64,000 bases of DNA, from the NCBI RefSeq assembly GCF_025847205.1, contig NZ_JAOYTH010000001.1, positions 62,001-126,000 of the forward strand, read 5' to 3'. Of this stretch, positions 9,301-17,623 are shown piece by piece. The notes beneath the pieces are model-generated. The model worked only from the letters and a program-made list of their open reading frames with translations, was not told where the DNA came from and did no database searches. This DNA is from Pararhizobium sp. YC-54. GTDB lineage: Bacteria; Pseudomonadota; Alphaproteobacteria; Rhizobiales; Rhizobiaceae. Each line of letters starts with the position of its first letter. Positions within the stretch are counted from its first letter, which is position 1. The translations under genes were made by a program, and so were the position numbers.

Positions 9301-10503
9301 GACGTGCTGCCGACGGGCCGCAATTTCTATTCGGTCGACAGCCGCGCCGTGCCGACGCCGGCAGCGTTCGAGCTCGGCAAGAAATCGGCCGAACTCCTGA
9401 TTCGCCGCTATCTGCAGGATCATGGCGACTGGCCGACATCCTTTGGTCTCACAGCCTGGGGCACGTCGAACATGCGCACCGGCGGCGATGATATCGCCCA
9501 GGCAATGGCGCTGATCGGCACCAAGCCCGTCTGGGATATGATCTCGCGCCGCGTCACCGGCTATGAGATCGTGCCGCTGGCAACGCTGGGCCGTCCGCGG
9601 GTCGATGTCACCCTGCGCATTTCCGGTTTCTTCCGGGATGCCTTTCCCGAGCAGATCGGACTGTTCGATACGGCGATCCGCGCCGTCGGCGCACTCGAAG
9701 AGGATGACGCCGACAATATGATCGCCGCCCGCATGCGCGTCGAAACCAAACGGCTGGAGGCTGCCGGCGTTTTGTCGAAGGAAGCCGCACGACGCGCTTC
9801 CTATCGTGTCTTCGGAGCCAAGCCCGGTGCCTATGGTGCGGGACTGCAGGCGCTGATGGATGAGGGGGGATGGGACAACCGCGCCGATCTTGCCGATGCC
9901 TATCTCACCTGGGGAAGCTATGCCTATGGCGCCGGCGAAGACGGCAAGGCGGAGCGCGGGCTTCTGGAAGCGCGGCTGAAGACCGTCGAGGCCGTCGTCC
10001 AGAACCAGGACAACCGCGAGCACGATTTGCTCGACAGCGACGATTACTACCAGTTCGAAGGCGGCATGAGCCTCGCGGTCGAGCAGATCGCAGGCGCGCG
10101 CCCGGCCGTCTATCACAACGACCATTCCCGCCCGGAAAAGCCGGTGATACGCTCGCTGGAGGAGGAAATCGGCCGGGTGGTGCGTGGCCGCGTCGTCAAT
10201 CCAAAATGGATCGAAGGCGTGATGCGTCATGGCTACAAGGGCGCTTTCGAGATCGCCGCCACGGTCGATTACATGTTTGCCTTCGCGGCAACGACCGGCG
10301 CTGTGCGCAGCCATCATTTCGAGGCAGTCTATCAGGCCTATGTGATGGACGAGAGGGTCCGCCAATTCATGGAAGACAAGAACCCCGCAGCGCTGCGCGA
10401 GATGACCGGCAAGCTGATGGAGGCCATCGATCGCGGCCTGTGGTCGCCGCGCTCCAACTCGGCGCGTTTCGAGATCCAAGGTCTTTCCGCAGCGGCGGAA
10501 TAG
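6400..10503 (+). CDS. cobN: Cobaltochelatase subunit CobN
   Basis: 1367 aa, large subunit of the aerobic ATP-dependent cobalt chelatase that, with CobS and CobT (not in this window), inserts cobalt into hydrogenobyrinate a,c-diamide. Homologous to magnesium chelatase H subunits. The ATG at 6400 has GGAGG at 6391-6395; the open frame extends upstream into the repeat but that part is not coding. Motifs typical of the family are present: MGKHGNLEWLPGKS, AWGTSNMRTGGDD, FFRDAFPEQI. Length exceeds the usual roughly 1270-1280 aa by about the 97 codons of an in-frame palindromic repeat at 7002-7292 (residues about 201-298). A second small repeat lies at 8940-8964. With both ends of the gene intact and the frame open, the enzyme is probably functional. 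Confidence 0.95.
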   Translation: MHLLLAQKGTITDGEEAIDLGQSPADILFLSAADTELSSIAGAHRTRSAKPSLRVASLLTLKHPMSVDTYVERTARHARLIIVRPLGGASYFHYVLEALHAAAVTHKFQIAVLPGCDKPDPGLEPFSTVSAEDRNRMWAYFTEGGAGNMVRLLSYAEALIDGSEKPESAAPLMKAGIWWPGQGVIGTEAWKKAVGFVPGREFPPSVSFADISPSRAGLSHMDARLAPSSPQRGEGGPQGRMRGTAGSEFAEASPSSPRMRSALLPAGEKRETAVAAFDPYATALPSRGEMPDRAEGGTPPQQQPRPIVALCFYRALVQSGETRPVEALIEALGAEGLTVLPVFVSSLKDAVSIGTLEAVFGEVPPMVVMNATGFAVSAPGADRKPTVLEFSDAPVLQVIFSGSSRAAWEASPQGLMARDLAMNVALPEVDGRILSRAVSFKAAAVYDTDVEANIVGHEPLADRVAFAARLAANWARLRQAAPAERRVAIVMANYPNRDGRLGNGVGLDTPAGTIEVMKAMAAAGYGIDGIPSDGDALIRYLMDGPTNSARVDCEVRETLSLSQYNAFFSSLPAQIQGEVVGRWGRPQSDPFFRDGCFALPLTRFGETLVGIQPARGYNIDPKETYHSPDLVPPHGYLAFYAFLRQEYGAHAIVHMGKHGNLEWLPGKSLALSETCYPEAVFGPMPHLYPFIVNDPGEGTQAKRRSSAVIIDHLTPPLTRAESYGPLKDLEALVDEYYDAAGGDPRRLRLLSKQILDLVRDIGLDHDAGIAGTDAEDKALEKLDAYLCDLKELQIRDGLHIFGVAPEGRLLTDLTVALARVPRGLGEGGDQSLQRAMAVDAGLGRSKLISPLREEINPERSFDPLDCVLSDPWHGPKPAMLAEVSDAPWRTAGDTVERIEVLATRFVSGELPCPKSWTSTRAVLDEIEARLKPSITQSGPAEIAALMTGLDGRFVAPGPSGAPTRGRPDVLPTGRNFYSVDSRAVPTPAAFELGKKSAELLIRRYLQDHGDWPTSFGLTAWGTSNMRTGGDDIAQAMALIGTKPVWDMISRRVTGYEIVPLATLGRPRVDVTLRISGFFRDAFPEQIGLFDTAIRAVGALEEDDADNMIAARMRVETKRLEAAGVLSKEAARRASYRVFGAKPGAYGAGLQALMDEGGWDNRADLADAYLTWGSYAYGAGEDGKAERGLLEARLKTVEAVVQNQDNREHDLLDSDDYYQFEGGMSLAVEQIAGARPAVYHNDHSRPEKPVIRSLEEEIGRVVRGRVVNPKWIEGVMRHGYKGAFEIAATVDYMFAFAATTGAVRSHHFEAVYQAYVMDERVRQFMEDKNPAALREMTGKLMEAIDRGLWSPRSNSARFEIQGLSAAAE
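7002..7292. repeat. In-frame nested palindromic repeat element inside cobN
   Basis: The outer arms, 7002-7064 and 7233-7292, are about 60-nt inverted copies of each other (CCCCCCTCTG...CATATGGA against TCCATATG...CAGAGGGGGG). An inner inverted pair surrounds the CTTCTCCCC-AGCGGGGAGAAG motif (about 7075-7103 and 7186-7215). Total length is 291 bp, exactly 97 codons, with no stop in the cobN frame. The encoded stretch is low-complexity, rich in Pro, Ser, Arg and Gly, and unlike the rest of CobN. Related motifs occur between genes at 34838-34964, which shows that this is a mobile or dispersed repeat rather than native CobN sequence. Confidence 0.88.
8940..8964. repeat. Second short palindrome of the same family within cobN
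   Basis: A 25-nt near-palindrome, GATCTCCCCC-TTAAG-GGAGGAGATC, that matches the core of the repeats at 34914-34932 and in the 7002-7292 element. It encodes about LISPLREEI at residues 847-855, in a linker before the FDPLDCVLSDPW block. Its similarity to the dispersed repeat suggests a second, smaller in-frame insertion or remnant. Confidence 0.6.
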
Positions 10504-10551
10504 CGGCGAGCGCGCCGTTCTGAAAACATTCGAATTCTGAGAGGACACACG

Positions 10552-11196
10552 ATGAGCGAAGACGACGTACAAGCAACCGGGACCGGTACCGTCAACGACG
10601 AGGCGCGTCACGCCATGAAGATGGCGAAGAAGAAGACCGCGCGCGAAAAGATCATGGCGACCAAGACGGATCAGAAGGGCCTGATCATCGTCAATACCGG
10701 CAAGGGCAAGGGCAAATCGACCGCCGGCTTCGGGATGATCTTCCGCCACATCGCCCATGGCATGCCGTCCGCCGTCGTCCAGTTCATCAAGGGTGCCTGG
10801 GAAACCGGCGAGCGCGACCTGATCGAGAAGCATTTTGGCGATGTCTGCCAGTTCTATACGCTGGGTGAAGGTTTTACCTGGGAAACACAGGATCGTTCGC
10901 GCGATATCGCCATGGCGCAAAAGGCCTGGGAGAAGGCCAAGGAACTGATCCGCGACGAGCGCAATTCCATGGTGCTGCTCGACGAGATCAATATCGCGCT
11001 GCGCTACGATTATATCGATGTCGCCGAGGTCGTGCGGTTTTTGAAGGAAGAAAAGCCGCACATGACCCATGTCGTCCTGACCGGCCGCAATGCCAAGGAA
11101 GAGCTGATCGAGGCGGCCGATCTCGTCACCGAGATGGAACTGATCAAGCATCCCTTCCGCTCCGGCATCAAGGCGCAGGTCGGCGTCGAATACTGA
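10552..11196 (+). CDS. cobO: Cob(I)yrinic acid a,c-diamide adenosyltransferase
   Basis: 214 aa CobO/BtuR/CobA-type enzyme that transfers the 5'-deoxyadenosyl group from ATP to the corrin cobalt. P-loop NTGKGKGKSTA near residues 47-57; the substrate-region EGFTWETQD and LLDEINIALRYDYID follow the family. The N-terminal 40 residues are a charged Lys/Ala extension usual in rhizobial CobO. GAGGACAC lies ahead of the ATG. It follows cobN by 48 bp in the same direction, so cobP-cobW-cobN-cobO may form one transcription unit. Confidence 0.95.
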   Translation: MSEDDVQATGTGTVNDEARHAMKMAKKKTAREKIMATKTDQKGLIIVNTGKGKGKSTAGFGMIFRHIAHGMPSAVVQFIKGAWETGERDLIEKHFGDVCQFYTLGEGFTWETQDRSRDIAMAQKAWEKAKELIRDERNSMVLLDEINIALRYDYIDVAEVVRFLKEEKPHMTHVVLTGRNAKEELIEAADLVTEMELIKHPFRSGIKAQVGVEY

Positions 11197-11203
11197 GCGG
11201 TTC

Positions 11204-11989
11204 CTATATGCCTAGCCAGATCCGGACCGGATGGCCCGGATCTGCCAGAAGCTTGACCGCCAGTGCGATGCAGGTGACCACCAAAAGCGGCTTGATGATC
11301 TTCGAGCCGTTTTTCATCGCGAAACGCGAACCGACCTGCGCGCCGGCAAACTGGCCGGCGCCCATCAGCAGGCCGACTTTCCATAAAACCACGCCGTAAA
11401 TCACGAAGACGACGAAAGCGCCGATGTTGGAGCCGAAGTTGAGGAACTTCGTGTGAGCGGTCGCCTTCAAGACGCCGAAGCCCGCAAGGGCAATGAAGGC
11501 GAGCATGAAGAACGAGCCCGTGCCCGGTCCGAAGACGCCGTCGTAAAAGCCGATCGCCGGCACCAGCGTCAGCGAAAACAGAAAAGGCGTCATCCTCTGT
11601 GCCTTGTCGGCATCGCCGAGGCTCGGCTTGACGGCGAAATAGAGCGCGATCGCGACGAGCAGGAAGGGCAGGACGGCCTTCAGCACATCGCCCGGCACCA
11701 CGGTCGCAAGGACGGCTCCGAGCGCTGCTCCGAGCGCCGACATCGCGGCCATCGGCAGTTGTTCGCGCAGGTTGACATGACCGTGCCGGGCATAGGCGAG
11801 GCTTGCCGAGCCGGAACCGAACAGCGACTGCAGTTTATTGGTACCCAGTGTTTCGAGCGGCGGAATGCCGGCGATCAGCATGGCGGGGATCGTGATCATG
11901 CCGCCGCCGCCGGCGATCGAATCGATGAAACCGGCGAGAAACGCCGCGGCGAACAAAAGGGCGAGGAGTTGGGGAGCAAGATCGTGCAA
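11204..11989 (-). CDS. TauE/SafE (DUF81) family membrane permease
   Basis: About 261 aa, 7-8 membrane segments, COG0730 family of probable sulfite/sulfonate or other anion exporters. Motif near the N-terminus: FIDSIAGGGGMITIPAML, then LGTNKLQS, and in the second half FYDGVFGPGTGSFF, the two inverted family repeats. The frame is open further upstream to 12127, but that part (Cys and His rich, no hydrophobic segment) does not fit; a TTG start at 11987-11989, just before LHDLAPQLLALL, gives the normal family length. It lies opposite to the cob operons with 7 bp between its stop and that of cobO. Frequently found beside cob genes in rhizobia; substrate unknown, cobalt export is only a guess. Confidence 0.8.
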   Translation of the reverse strand: MHDLAPQLLALLFAAAFLAGFIDSIAGGGGMITIPAMLIAGIPPLETLGTNKLQSLFGSGSASLAYARHGHVNLREQLPMAAMSALGAALGAVLATVVPGDVLKAVLPFLLVAIALYFAVKPSLGDADKAQRMTPFLFSLTLVPAIGFYDGVFGPGTGSFFMLAFIALAGFGVLKATAHTKFLNFGSNIGAFVVFVIYGVVLWKVGLLMGAGQFAGAQVGSRFAMKNGSKIIKPLLVVTCIALAVKLLADPGHPVRIWLGI

Positions 11990-12323
11990 GAGAGACTCGC
12001 AAGAGACGGGGAATTCAGCCCTGTTTGTCAGAGGTTGCCCGGAAAAGCAAAGACAGCCTGAATAATGATCCCCAGCGAGGGTAGGACATTCCGCATCGTG
12101 GCGTTGGCCGCACCGCAAATGGCGCAATCCGGTTTGACCGGGCAGATGGCCTCCGGTAAACAGGAGGGACGTGCGACGGTGCCCATCATGGTGGGCTGAA
12201 AGAGCGTCCGGTGCGGCCGACCCAGCCAGGGGGCCTCATCCGGTGCTGTCCAGACCGCTTCGGAGCCTTTGGCTGTCGAAGGCCCCGGCGCATCGTGATC
12301 ATGCGGCGCGGGAGGCCGTTTTT
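11990..12323. other. Leader region of the cobE-A-B-C-D operon
   Basis: About 330 bp between the TauE-like gene and cobE. At 12228-12236 AGCCAGGGGGCCT resembles a B12 box (AGCCAGGAGACCT), but the CGCGACTGTA core and GCCACTG element of the cob riboswitch are not recognisable upstream. GGGAGG at 12310-12315 is the cobE ribosome site. A degenerate or variant riboswitch is possible, not shown. Confidence 0.35.
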
Positions 12324-12326
12324 GTG

Positions 12327-12848
12327 ATGCATCTGGATATTCGCGATCAGGCAGGCCGTATGCCGCTCGTTCTGGGCCTTGGCTGCGAGCGCGGCACGCC
12401 GGGCGGCGAGGTGATCCGGCTTGCCGAGGAGGCGCTGGCCATGGCCGGGGTCGATCGTCACGCGCTTACCGCAATTGCCTCGCTGGACAGCCGTGTGGCG
12501 GAACCGGCGATGATCGCCGCTGCCGAGCATTTTTCCGTCCCTTTCATGGTCTTCGACACCGGCACGCTGGAGGCGCAGTTTCCACGGCTGGAAAACCCTT
12601 CGGATATCGTCTTTGCCTTGACCGGCTGCCATGGCGTGGCGGAAGCGGCGGCACTTGCGGCTGCAGGCAAGTCCGGCGCCCTGATCGTTCCGAAGATCAA
12701 GTCGGCCCATGCCACGGTCGCCATAGCCCGCGGGGCATTTATCGAATCAAGTCAGGATGTTGCTGTTGGACGTGAATGCAGTGATTCCGTATCTTCACAG
12801 ACTGAGTCAGCCTCACCGCTGCCTGCCGTGGCGGAGATGACGCTATGA
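12327..12848 (+). CDS. cobE: Cobalamin biosynthesis protein CobE (CbiG C-terminal domain)
   Basis: 173 aa, with the CobE/CbiG_C fold: LGLGCERGTPGGEVIRLAEEA near residue 15, then AIASLDSRVAEPAMIAAA, and the GVAEAAALAAAG/LIVPKIKSAHATVAIA block. CobE is needed for efficient cobalamin synthesis; its exact role in the aerobic pathway is not firmly established and a CbiG-like lactone-opening function has been considered. The start is ATG 12327 or the adjacent in-frame GTG 12324, behind GGGAGG. Its stop overlaps the cobA start by 4 bases. The last 30 residues are Ser-rich and probably disordered. Confidence 0.87.
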   Translation: MHLDIRDQAGRMPLVLGLGCERGTPGGEVIRLAEEALAMAGVDRHALTAIASLDSRVAEPAMIAAAEHFSVPFMVFDTGTLEAQFPRLENPSDIVFALTGCHGVAEAAALAAAGKSGALIVPKIKSAHATVAIARGAFIESSQDVAVGRECSDSVSSQTESASPLPAVAEMTL

Positions 12849-13687
12849 TGGACGCATTGTTTTCCGGTCTTCCCGAACTTGAACAGGGCACCGTGTGGCT
12901 GGTCGGCGCCGGTCCCGGCGATCCGGGTCTGCTGACGCTGCATGCCGTGAACGCGCTGCGTCAGGCCGATGTCATCGTCCATGACGCGCTGGTGAATACC
13001 GGCTGCCTGAGTCTGGCAAAACCGGGCGCTATTCTGGAATTTGCCGGAAAACGTGGCGGCAAGCCGTCGCCGAAACAGCGCGATATCTCGCTGCGGCTGG
13101 TCGAGCTGGCACGTCTGGGCAAGCGCGTGCTGCGGCTGAAGGGCGGCGATCCCTTCGTCTTCGGCCGTGGCGGCGAGGAGGCACTGACGCTGGTCGAGCA
13201 CGGCATCCCGTTCCGCATCGTGCCGGGTATCACCGCCGGTATCGGCGGCCTTGCCTATGCCGGCATTCCGGTAACGCATCGCGAGGTCAATCACGCGGTG
13301 ACATTCCTCACCGGCCACGATTCCTCCGGCCTCGTTCCCGACCGCATCCACTGGGAAGGCATCGCCAAGGGGTCGCCTGTCATCGTCATGTACATGGCGA
13401 TGAAACATATCGGTCAGATCACTGCCAACCTCATGGCTGCCGGGCGTTCTCCGAATGAACCGGTGGCGTTCGTCTGCAATGCCGCCACGCCTGAACAGAC
13501 GGTGCTGGAAACGACGCTCGCGCGGGCCGAGGCTGATGTTGCCGCCTCCAGGCTTGAACCGCCGGCCATCGTCGTCGTCGGCGAGGTGGTGCGCCTGCGC
13601 GCGTCGCTCGACTGGCTCGGCGCGCTTAACGGCCGTGTTCTGACATCCGATCCGCTGTCGAGCCGGGCCTACAAGGACCCGGCATGA
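12845..13687 (+). CDS. cobA: Uroporphyrinogen-III C-methyltransferase CobA
   Basis: 280 aa SUMT. It methylates uroporphyrinogen III at C-2 and C-7 with S-adenosylmethionine, giving precorrin-2, the entry to the corrin path. SAM-binding VGAGPGDPGLLTL at residues 19-31, RLKGGDPFVFGRGGEE in the middle and VPGITAGIGG, all typical. It starts within the cobE stop (ATGA overlap; Met at both 12845 and 12848) and ends overlapping cobB, so translation along the operon is coupled. Confidence 0.96.
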   Translation: MMDALFSGLPELEQGTVWLVGAGPGDPGLLTLHAVNALRQADVIVHDALVNTGCLSLAKPGAILEFAGKRGGKPSPKQRDISLRLVELARLGKRVLRLKGGDPFVFGRGGEEALTLVEHGIPFRIVPGITAGIGGLAYAGIPVTHREVNHAVTFLTGHDSSGLVPDRIHWEGIAKGSPVIVMYMAMKHIGQITANLMAAGRSPNEPVAFVCNAATPEQTVLETTLARAEADVAASRLEPPAIVVVGEVVRLRASLDWLGALNGRVLTSDPLSSRAYKDPA

Positions 13688-14988
13688 GCGGACTGCTGAT
13701 CGCGGCGCCATCCTCGGGTTCAGGTAAAACCACGGTGACGCTCGGGCTGATGCGGGCCCTGCGCAATCGCGGCATTGCCGTGGCTCCCGGAAAGGCCGGG
13801 CCGGACTACATCGATCCGGCCTTTCACACGGCTGCAAGTGGCAGGGCCTGCTTCAACTATGACCCTTGGGCCATGCGTCCGGAATTGCTGCGTGCCAATG
13901 CCGCTATGCAGACTGCCGGCGGCTCGGTGCTGATTGTCGAGGCGATGATGGGGCTCTTCGACGGCGCGATCGACGGGAGCGGCTCGCCTGCCGATCTTGC
14001 GGCGATGCTTGGCCTGCCGGTTGTTCTGGTCGTCGATTGCGCCCGCATGTCGCAATCCGTTGCCGCCCTTGTGCGCGGCTACGCCTCGCATCGCGATGAT
14101 GTTCATGTGGCCGGCGTCATCCTTAATAAGGTTGGCAGCGAGCGTCATGAAATGATGTTGCGCAATGCGCTGGATGGGAGCGGCATGCCGGTGCTGGGCG
14201 TCCTGCGTCAGAACGGCGATTTGAAACTGCCGGAACGCCACCTCGGTCTCGTGCAGGCTGACGAGCACGCAGCGTTGGACAGTTTCATCGAGCATGCCGC
14301 GATGCATGTCGAACAGGGCTGCGATCTTGATGCCATCCTGTCATTGAGCCAACGGCGTCCGGCAACACGCGTGGACGTGGCGGTCACGACGTTGAAACCG
14401 CTTGGTCAAAAAATCGCCATCGCCCGCGATATCGCCTTTGCCTTTTGCTACGAGCATCTCCTGTCCGGCTGGCGGCGCGGCGGTGCCGAACTGGCATTCT
14501 TTTCGCCCTTGGCCAACGAGGCGCCGGCCGACGATGTGGATGCCGTCTATCTGCCGGGCGGCTATCCCGAGCTTCACGCCGGGCGTCTGGCCGATGCCGG
14601 ACGGTTCAAATCCGGCATGGCGGCGGCGCGGGATCGCGGTGCGCGCATTTTCGGCGAATGCGGCGGCTATATGATGCTCGGCGATGGGCTTGTCGCCGCC
14701 GATGGCAAGCGCTACGCAATGCTCGGTTTCCTGCCGCTCACCACCAGTTTTGCCATGCGCAAGCGGCATCTGGGATACCGGCGGGTCACTTCGCTCGATG
14801 CCGGTTTTTTTGATGGTCCGCTGATGGCGCATGAATTTCACTATGCAACGATCCTGTCTGAGGGCGATGCCGACCGGCTGTTCGATACAGAAGATGCCGC
14901 AGGAACGCCGCTCGGCCCCGCAGGGCTCAGGCGCGGCCGGGTTGCCGGCTCCTTCATGCACATCATCGACATGGCCCACTCCGCATGA
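13684..14988 (+). CDS. cobB: Hydrogenobyrinic acid a,c-diamide synthase CobB
   Basis: 434 aa, glutamine-dependent amidase of side chains a and c; its product is the substrate of the CobN/CobST chelatase. N-terminal ATP-binding domain with APSSGSGKTTVT (residues 8-19) and GPDYIDPAFH; C-terminal class I glutaminase domain with the Cys of GECGGYMMLGD and the His of AGSFMHIID at the C-terminus. ATGA overlaps join it to cobA upstream and cobC downstream. Confidence 0.96.
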   Translation: MSGLLIAAPSSGSGKTTVTLGLMRALRNRGIAVAPGKAGPDYIDPAFHTAASGRACFNYDPWAMRPELLRANAAMQTAGGSVLIVEAMMGLFDGAIDGSGSPADLAAMLGLPVVLVVDCARMSQSVAALVRGYASHRDDVHVAGVILNKVGSERHEMMLRNALDGSGMPVLGVLRQNGDLKLPERHLGLVQADEHAALDSFIEHAAMHVEQGCDLDAILSLSQRRPATRVDVAVTTLKPLGQKIAIARDIAFAFCYEHLLSGWRRGGAELAFFSPLANEAPADDVDAVYLPGGYPELHAGRLADAGRFKSGMAAARDRGARIFGECGGYMMLGDGLVAADGKRYAMLGFLPLTTSFAMRKRHLGYRRVTSLDAGFFDGPLMAHEFHYATILSEGDADRLFDTEDAAGTPLGPAGLRRGRVAGSFMHIIDMAHSA

Positions 14989-15989
14989 GTGCGCCGATTG
15001 CGCATGGCGGCGGGATCACCGAAGCCGCGGCCATTTTCGGCGGCAGGCTGGAAGACTGGCTGGACCTTTCGACCGGTATCAATCCCAATCCGGTGGCGTT
15101 GCCTGAGATTCCGATCCACGCCTGGCACCGGCTGCCGGATCGTCATCTGATGGACAGCGCGCGAAAAGCCGCTGCCCGCTACTATCGCAGCGGCGATGTC
15201 CTGCCGCTTGCCGTTCCCGGTACACAATCGGTTATCCAGCTTTTGCCGCGCCTTGTCGCGCCGGGCAGGCGCATTGCCATTTTCGCGCCGACCTATGGCG
15301 AATATGCGCGCGCATTCACAAGCGCCGGCTTCACCATCGATGAAATCTCGACGCCCGATCAACTGACACCGGATCATGGGCTGGCCATACTGGTCAATCC
15401 CAACAATCCGACCGGACGAGCCTTTCTGCCAGCGGAAGTGCTCGGGATGACGCAGCGTATGAAGGCCGGTGGCGGGATGCTCCTTGTCGATGAAGCGTTT
15501 GGCGATACCGAGCCTGATCTCAGCGTCGCGGCGCACGCGGTCAGTCACGACAATCTCATCGTCTTCCGTTCCTTCGGAAAATTCTTCGGTTTGGCCGGAC
15601 TGCGGCTTGGTTTCGTCGTTGCCGCAGAGCCGGTTCTGTCGGCGTTTCAGGAATGGCTCGGACCCTGGGCGGTGTCGGGGCCGGCTCTGGTGACGGCGGC
15701 AAAGCTGATGGGTGGCGATACCCAGGCGGTACGATCGTCGATTTTGGAACGCCGGGAAGGTCTCGAAACGGTCTTGCGGCAGGCCGGGCTGACGATCGTC
15801 GGCGGCACGCCGCTTTTCGCCCTGATCGACCACGAACGCGCATCCGACTTGCACCGGAATCTCTGCCGGGAGCGGATTCTGACGCGAAAATTCAATTATG
15901 CGCCCTCGTGGCTGAGGATTGGACTTGCGCCCGATGCGGCAGGCGATACACGCTTGGCGGATGCCCTGCGCAAAGCGCACCTCGCCTGA
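14985..15989 (+). CDS. cobC: Threonine-phosphate decarboxylase-like PLP enzyme CobC
   Basis: 334 aa, class I/II aminotransferase fold. By family it makes (R)-1-amino-2-propanol phosphate from L-threonine phosphate for the aminopropanol arm. Motifs: DLSTGINPNP near residue 26, NPNNPTGR, LVDEAF, and the PLP-lysine context FRSFGKFFGLAGLRLGF. It overlaps cobB by 4 bases and is followed 12 bp later by cobD, its functional partner. Confidence 0.94.
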   Translation: MSAPIAHGGGITEAAAIFGGRLEDWLDLSTGINPNPVALPEIPIHAWHRLPDRHLMDSARKAAARYYRSGDVLPLAVPGTQSVIQLLPRLVAPGRRIAIFAPTYGEYARAFTSAGFTIDEISTPDQLTPDHGLAILVNPNNPTGRAFLPAEVLGMTQRMKAGGGMLLVDEAFGDTEPDLSVAAHAVSHDNLIVFRSFGKFFGLAGLRLGFVVAAEPVLSAFQEWLGPWAVSGPALVTAAKLMGGDTQAVRSSILERREGLETVLRQAGLTIVGGTPLFALIDHERASDLHRNLCRERILTRKFNYAPSWLRIGLAPDAAGDTRLADALRKAHLA

Positions 15990-16001
15990 ACGGACCCTTC
16001 A

Positions 16002-16985
16002 ATGTCGACTGGAATTTTGCTCGTCCTGATCGCCGCCCTTCTGCTTGACCGGATCATCGGCGATCCCGATTGGCTCTGGCGCCGGCTGCCGCATCCGGTT
16101 GTCCTCTTCGGTGTAATGATCGGCTGGTGTGACCGGACGTTCAACCGCAAGCGCCTGGGGGACGAGGCACTGCGGATCAGCGGTATTCTGGTGATTGCCG
16201 GATTGCTGCTGTGGAGCCTTCTGTGCGGCTGGATGTTGCACCGGTTGTTCATGCAGATCGGGCTTTTCGGCTGGCTGCTCGAAACGATCGCCGTTGCGGT
16301 GTTTCTGGCGCAGAAAAGTCTCGCAGACCATGTGTCGCGGGTGGCATCCGGTCTTCGGGCAGGTGGACTGGCGGGAGGGCGAAAGGCCGTGTCGATGATC
16401 GTCGGGCGCGATCCGGAGACCCTGGACGAGCCTGCGGTATGCCGGGCGGCGATCGAAAGCCTGGCAGAGAATTTCTCCGACGGTGTCGTTGCCCCAGCTT
16501 TCTGGTATGCGCTGCTCGGCCTGCCGGGACTGCTTGCCTACAAGATGCTCAACACCGCCGATTCGATGATCGGCCACAAGAGCCCGAAGTATCTCCATTT
16601 CGGCTGGGCTTCGGCTCGCCTCGATGATCTCGCCAATATTCCCGCAGCACGGCTGTCCATTCTGCTGATCGCCGCAGGCTCAGCCGTGACCGCTGGGCGG
16701 CGGGCGGCGCGAAACGCGCTCGGTACGGCGTTGCGCGACCACGGCCTGCATCGTTCGCCCAATTCCGGCTGGCCGGAAGCGGCGATGGCCGGCGGGCTTG
16801 ACCTGCAGCTGGCGGGACCGCGGATCTATGCGGGTGCGCTGGTCAATGAACCGATGATCAACGGCGCGGGCCGGGCAGTGGCAACGGTGGCCGATGTGGA
16901 GGCCGGCGTTTCTATATTCTACGGCGCCTGCGGCTCGCTCACAGTCCTGGTGGCGATTTCGGCCGTTCTCGCCAGTATAGTTTAA
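16002..16985 (+). CDS. cobD: Adenosylcobinamide-phosphate synthase CobD (CbiB)
   Basis: 327 aa inner-membrane protein that attaches the aminopropanol arm to adenosylcobyric acid. N-terminal LLLDRIIGDPDWLWRRLPHPVVLFG is the CbiB signature, followed by hydrophobic segments around residues 60-100 and 165-180, and ESLAENFSDGVVAPAFW and NTADSMIGHKSPKY blocks. Last gene of the cobE-A-B-C-D operon. A short AT-richer stretch of 149 bp separates it from the next gene. Confidence 0.95.
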   Translation: MSTGILLVLIAALLLDRIIGDPDWLWRRLPHPVVLFGVMIGWCDRTFNRKRLGDEALRISGILVIAGLLLWSLLCGWMLHRLFMQIGLFGWLLETIAVAVFLAQKSLADHVSRVASGLRAGGLAGGRKAVSMIVGRDPETLDEPAVCRAAIESLAENFSDGVVAPAFWYALLGLPGLLAYKMLNTADSMIGHKSPKYLHFGWASARLDDLANIPAARLSILLIAAGSAVTAGRRAARNALGTALRDHGLHRSPNSGWPEAAMAGGLDLQLAGPRIYAGALVNEPMINGAGRAVATVADVEAGVSIFYGACGSLTVLVAISAVLASIV

Positions 16986-17134
16986 GCTTGTTACTCGGAT
17001 CGAAAAAATTCATCCGCCTCCGTTAACACCGAATTTTCCAATTGTCTTAAACGTCTATCATTGCAGACACTGTAAAGTCTGTGTGGTGTTGGGACGCCAG
17101 TAACAAAGGTGCGTATTTTCGGAGAGGATTTTTC

Positions 17135-17563
17135 ATGCGTAAATTCTTCGTTGCCTCATTGGCACTCTTATTGATGCAATTTCATTCGTCTTCCGCCTTC
17201 GCCGCCAATCTTATTGCCAAGGTCAGCCTTTCTTCTCAAACCATGACTGTGTCACAGAACGGTTTCGTGCTGTATCGCTGGAAGGTTTCAACGGCGCGCA
17301 AGGGTTATGTCACGCCGCAGGGCAGCTGGAGCGCCAAGTGGCTGTCGAGGAACCATCGCTCGCGCAAATATGATGACGCGCCGATGCCCTACGCGGTGTT
17401 CTTCAACGGCGGTTACGCCGTTCACGCGACCTTCGACCTCAAGCGCCTCGGCCGCCCGGCCTCGCACGGCTGTATCCGCCTGCATCCGGAAAATGCCGCC
17501 GAGTTTTTTGCGCTGGCCAGCCAGTACGGTCTGAAGAATACCAAGATCGTCGTTAGCCGCTGA
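17135..17563 (+). CDS. L,D-transpeptidase (YkuD domain), exported
   Basis: 142 aa. Signal peptide in residues 1-23 (MRKFF, hydrophobic core, SAFA). The rest is a single YkuD domain with catalytic SHGCIRL, His111 and Cys113. Such enzymes form 3-3 cross-links in peptidoglycan or attach proteins to it, and are abundant in Rhizobiales, which rely on L,D-cross-links. The start is ATG 17135 with GGAG upstream; an upstream GTG-type extension to 17081 would spoil the signal peptide. It stands alone. Confidence 0.9.
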   Translation: MRKFFVASLALLLMQFHSSSAFAANLIAKVSLSSQTMTVSQNGFVLYRWKVSTARKGYVTPQGSWSAKWLSRNHRSRKYDDAPMPYAVFFNGGYAVHATFDLKRLGRPASHGCIRLHPENAAEFFALASQYGLKNTKIVVSR

Positions 17564-17623
17564 CCGGGCACTCTGACGCTTCGAGGCGGGCGATGACGCC
17601 GGCCTCGAAGCATTTGGGTCGAC

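Noticed and set aside
8950..11151. Antisense frame of 733 aa opposite cobN-cobO
   Set aside because: Same reason; no family motif, no ribosome site, and it crosses two real genes.
11990..12127. Upstream extension of the TauE/SafE frame
   Set aside because: Adds a hydrophilic Cys/His segment with no counterpart in the family; TTG at 11987-11989 gives a normal length.
12028..12189. Minus-strand 53-aa frame with four Cys (CLPEAICPVKPDCAIC)
   Set aside because: No ribosome site, overlaps the cobE leader region and the long TauE open extension; Cys spacing is interesting but unsupported.
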